This document shows positions 63,970 through 64,000 of a stretch of DNA of 64,000 bases, in pieces. The notes below the pieces were generated by a model. The model did no database searches, had not been told where the DNA came from, and saw only the letters and a program-made list of their open reading frames with translations. Positions within the stretch are counted from its first letter, which is position 1. The number at the start of each line of letters is the position of its first letter. This stretch comes from an uncultured Bacilli bacterium (GTDB taxonomy: Bacteria > Bacillota_I > Bacilli_A > RF39 > UBA660): contig CALVQK010000002.1 in NCBI GenBank assembly GCA_944358305.1, forward strand, positions 51,526-115,525, in the 5' to 3' direction. A program made the translations under genes and the position numbers.

Positions 63970-63991
63970 AATTATTTCCCGGGAAATAATT
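63970..63991. promoter_or_regulatory. Noc-binding site
   Basis: ATTTCCCGGGAAAT (63974-63987) is the exact Noc-binding consensus of Bacillus. It is extended by AATT on both sides to a perfect 22-base palindrome. It lies 43 bases after the parS-like site. The rest of the window, to 64000, has no visible gene. Confidence 0.85.
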
Positions 63992-64000
63992 TATAAAGAA

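Overview
This 64 kb AT-rich window is the replication-origin region of a low-GC Gram-positive bacterium (Bacillota, Bacilli-like). Gene order follows Bacillus: rpmH-rnpA-yidC-jag-mnmE-mnmG-rsmG-noc-parA-parB left of oriC, dnaA-dnaN-recF-gyrB-gyrA to the right, and farther left rpsF-ssb-rpsR, rplI-dnaB, argS-rpoE, prfA-prmC-spoIIR, fba-murA, spoIIQ-mreB, secA and prfB. TGA is a stop (the first ABC gene ends in TGA; prfB carries the RF2 frameshift), so the standard bacterial code applies. The spore genes spoIIQ, spoIIR and gerQ, with a comK homologue, argue for an endospore former or a recent descendant of one. The lineage could be an uncultured gut member of the Erysipelotrichales/RF39-like grade; that placement is inference.

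Layout. 1-6.8 kb: YitT-family membrane protein (cut by the window edge), prfB, a solitary kinase-like gene, NUDIX, secA, hpf, csp. 6.9-9.9 kb: an agr quorum-sensing locus split into agrBD (+) and agrA-agrC (-) facing each other. 10-21 kb: wall and shape genes (tagO, mreB, spoIIQ, murA), metabolism (rpiB, fba), rpmE, a candidate type I toxin locus, release factor prfA and prmC, spoIIR. 21-26 kb: ABC-ABC-MFS export cassette. 26-32 kb: rpoE, argS, then a plus-strand block with a penicillin-binding protein, gerQ and a LemA-like gene. 32-40 kb: DNA repair, rlmH, walJ, an M23 peptidase, dnaB, rplI, a stripped GdpP-like phosphodiesterase, rpsR-ssb-rpsF. 40-54.7 kb: ychF, AbgT transporter, mscS, chromosome segregation genes, tRNA modification, membrane insertion, rpmH. 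54.7-64 kb: oriC, dnaA, dnaN, comK, recF, gyrB, gyrA, then a parS-like and a Noc-binding site.

Nearly all genes read away from oriC, so they are co-directional with replication. The exceptions on the lagging strand are agrBD, the small toxin-like gene, the PBP-gerQ-lemA block and a candidate small RNA near 2 kb.

Most notable: (1) a 31-residue hydrophobic peptide gene whose transcript has the folding logic of type I toxins; (2) an agr system with a two-cysteine autoinducer precursor; (3) comK between dnaN and recF, lacking the MecA-recognition tail; (4) a ten-codon ORF overlapping the recF start; (5) a terminator-ended candidate small RNA opposite prfB; (6) neighbouring parS-like and Noc sites next to gyrA, plus a Noc with a very long linker and no membrane-targeting N-terminus. 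Promoters, terminators and small ORFs were judged by eye; no similarity search or folding program was run.
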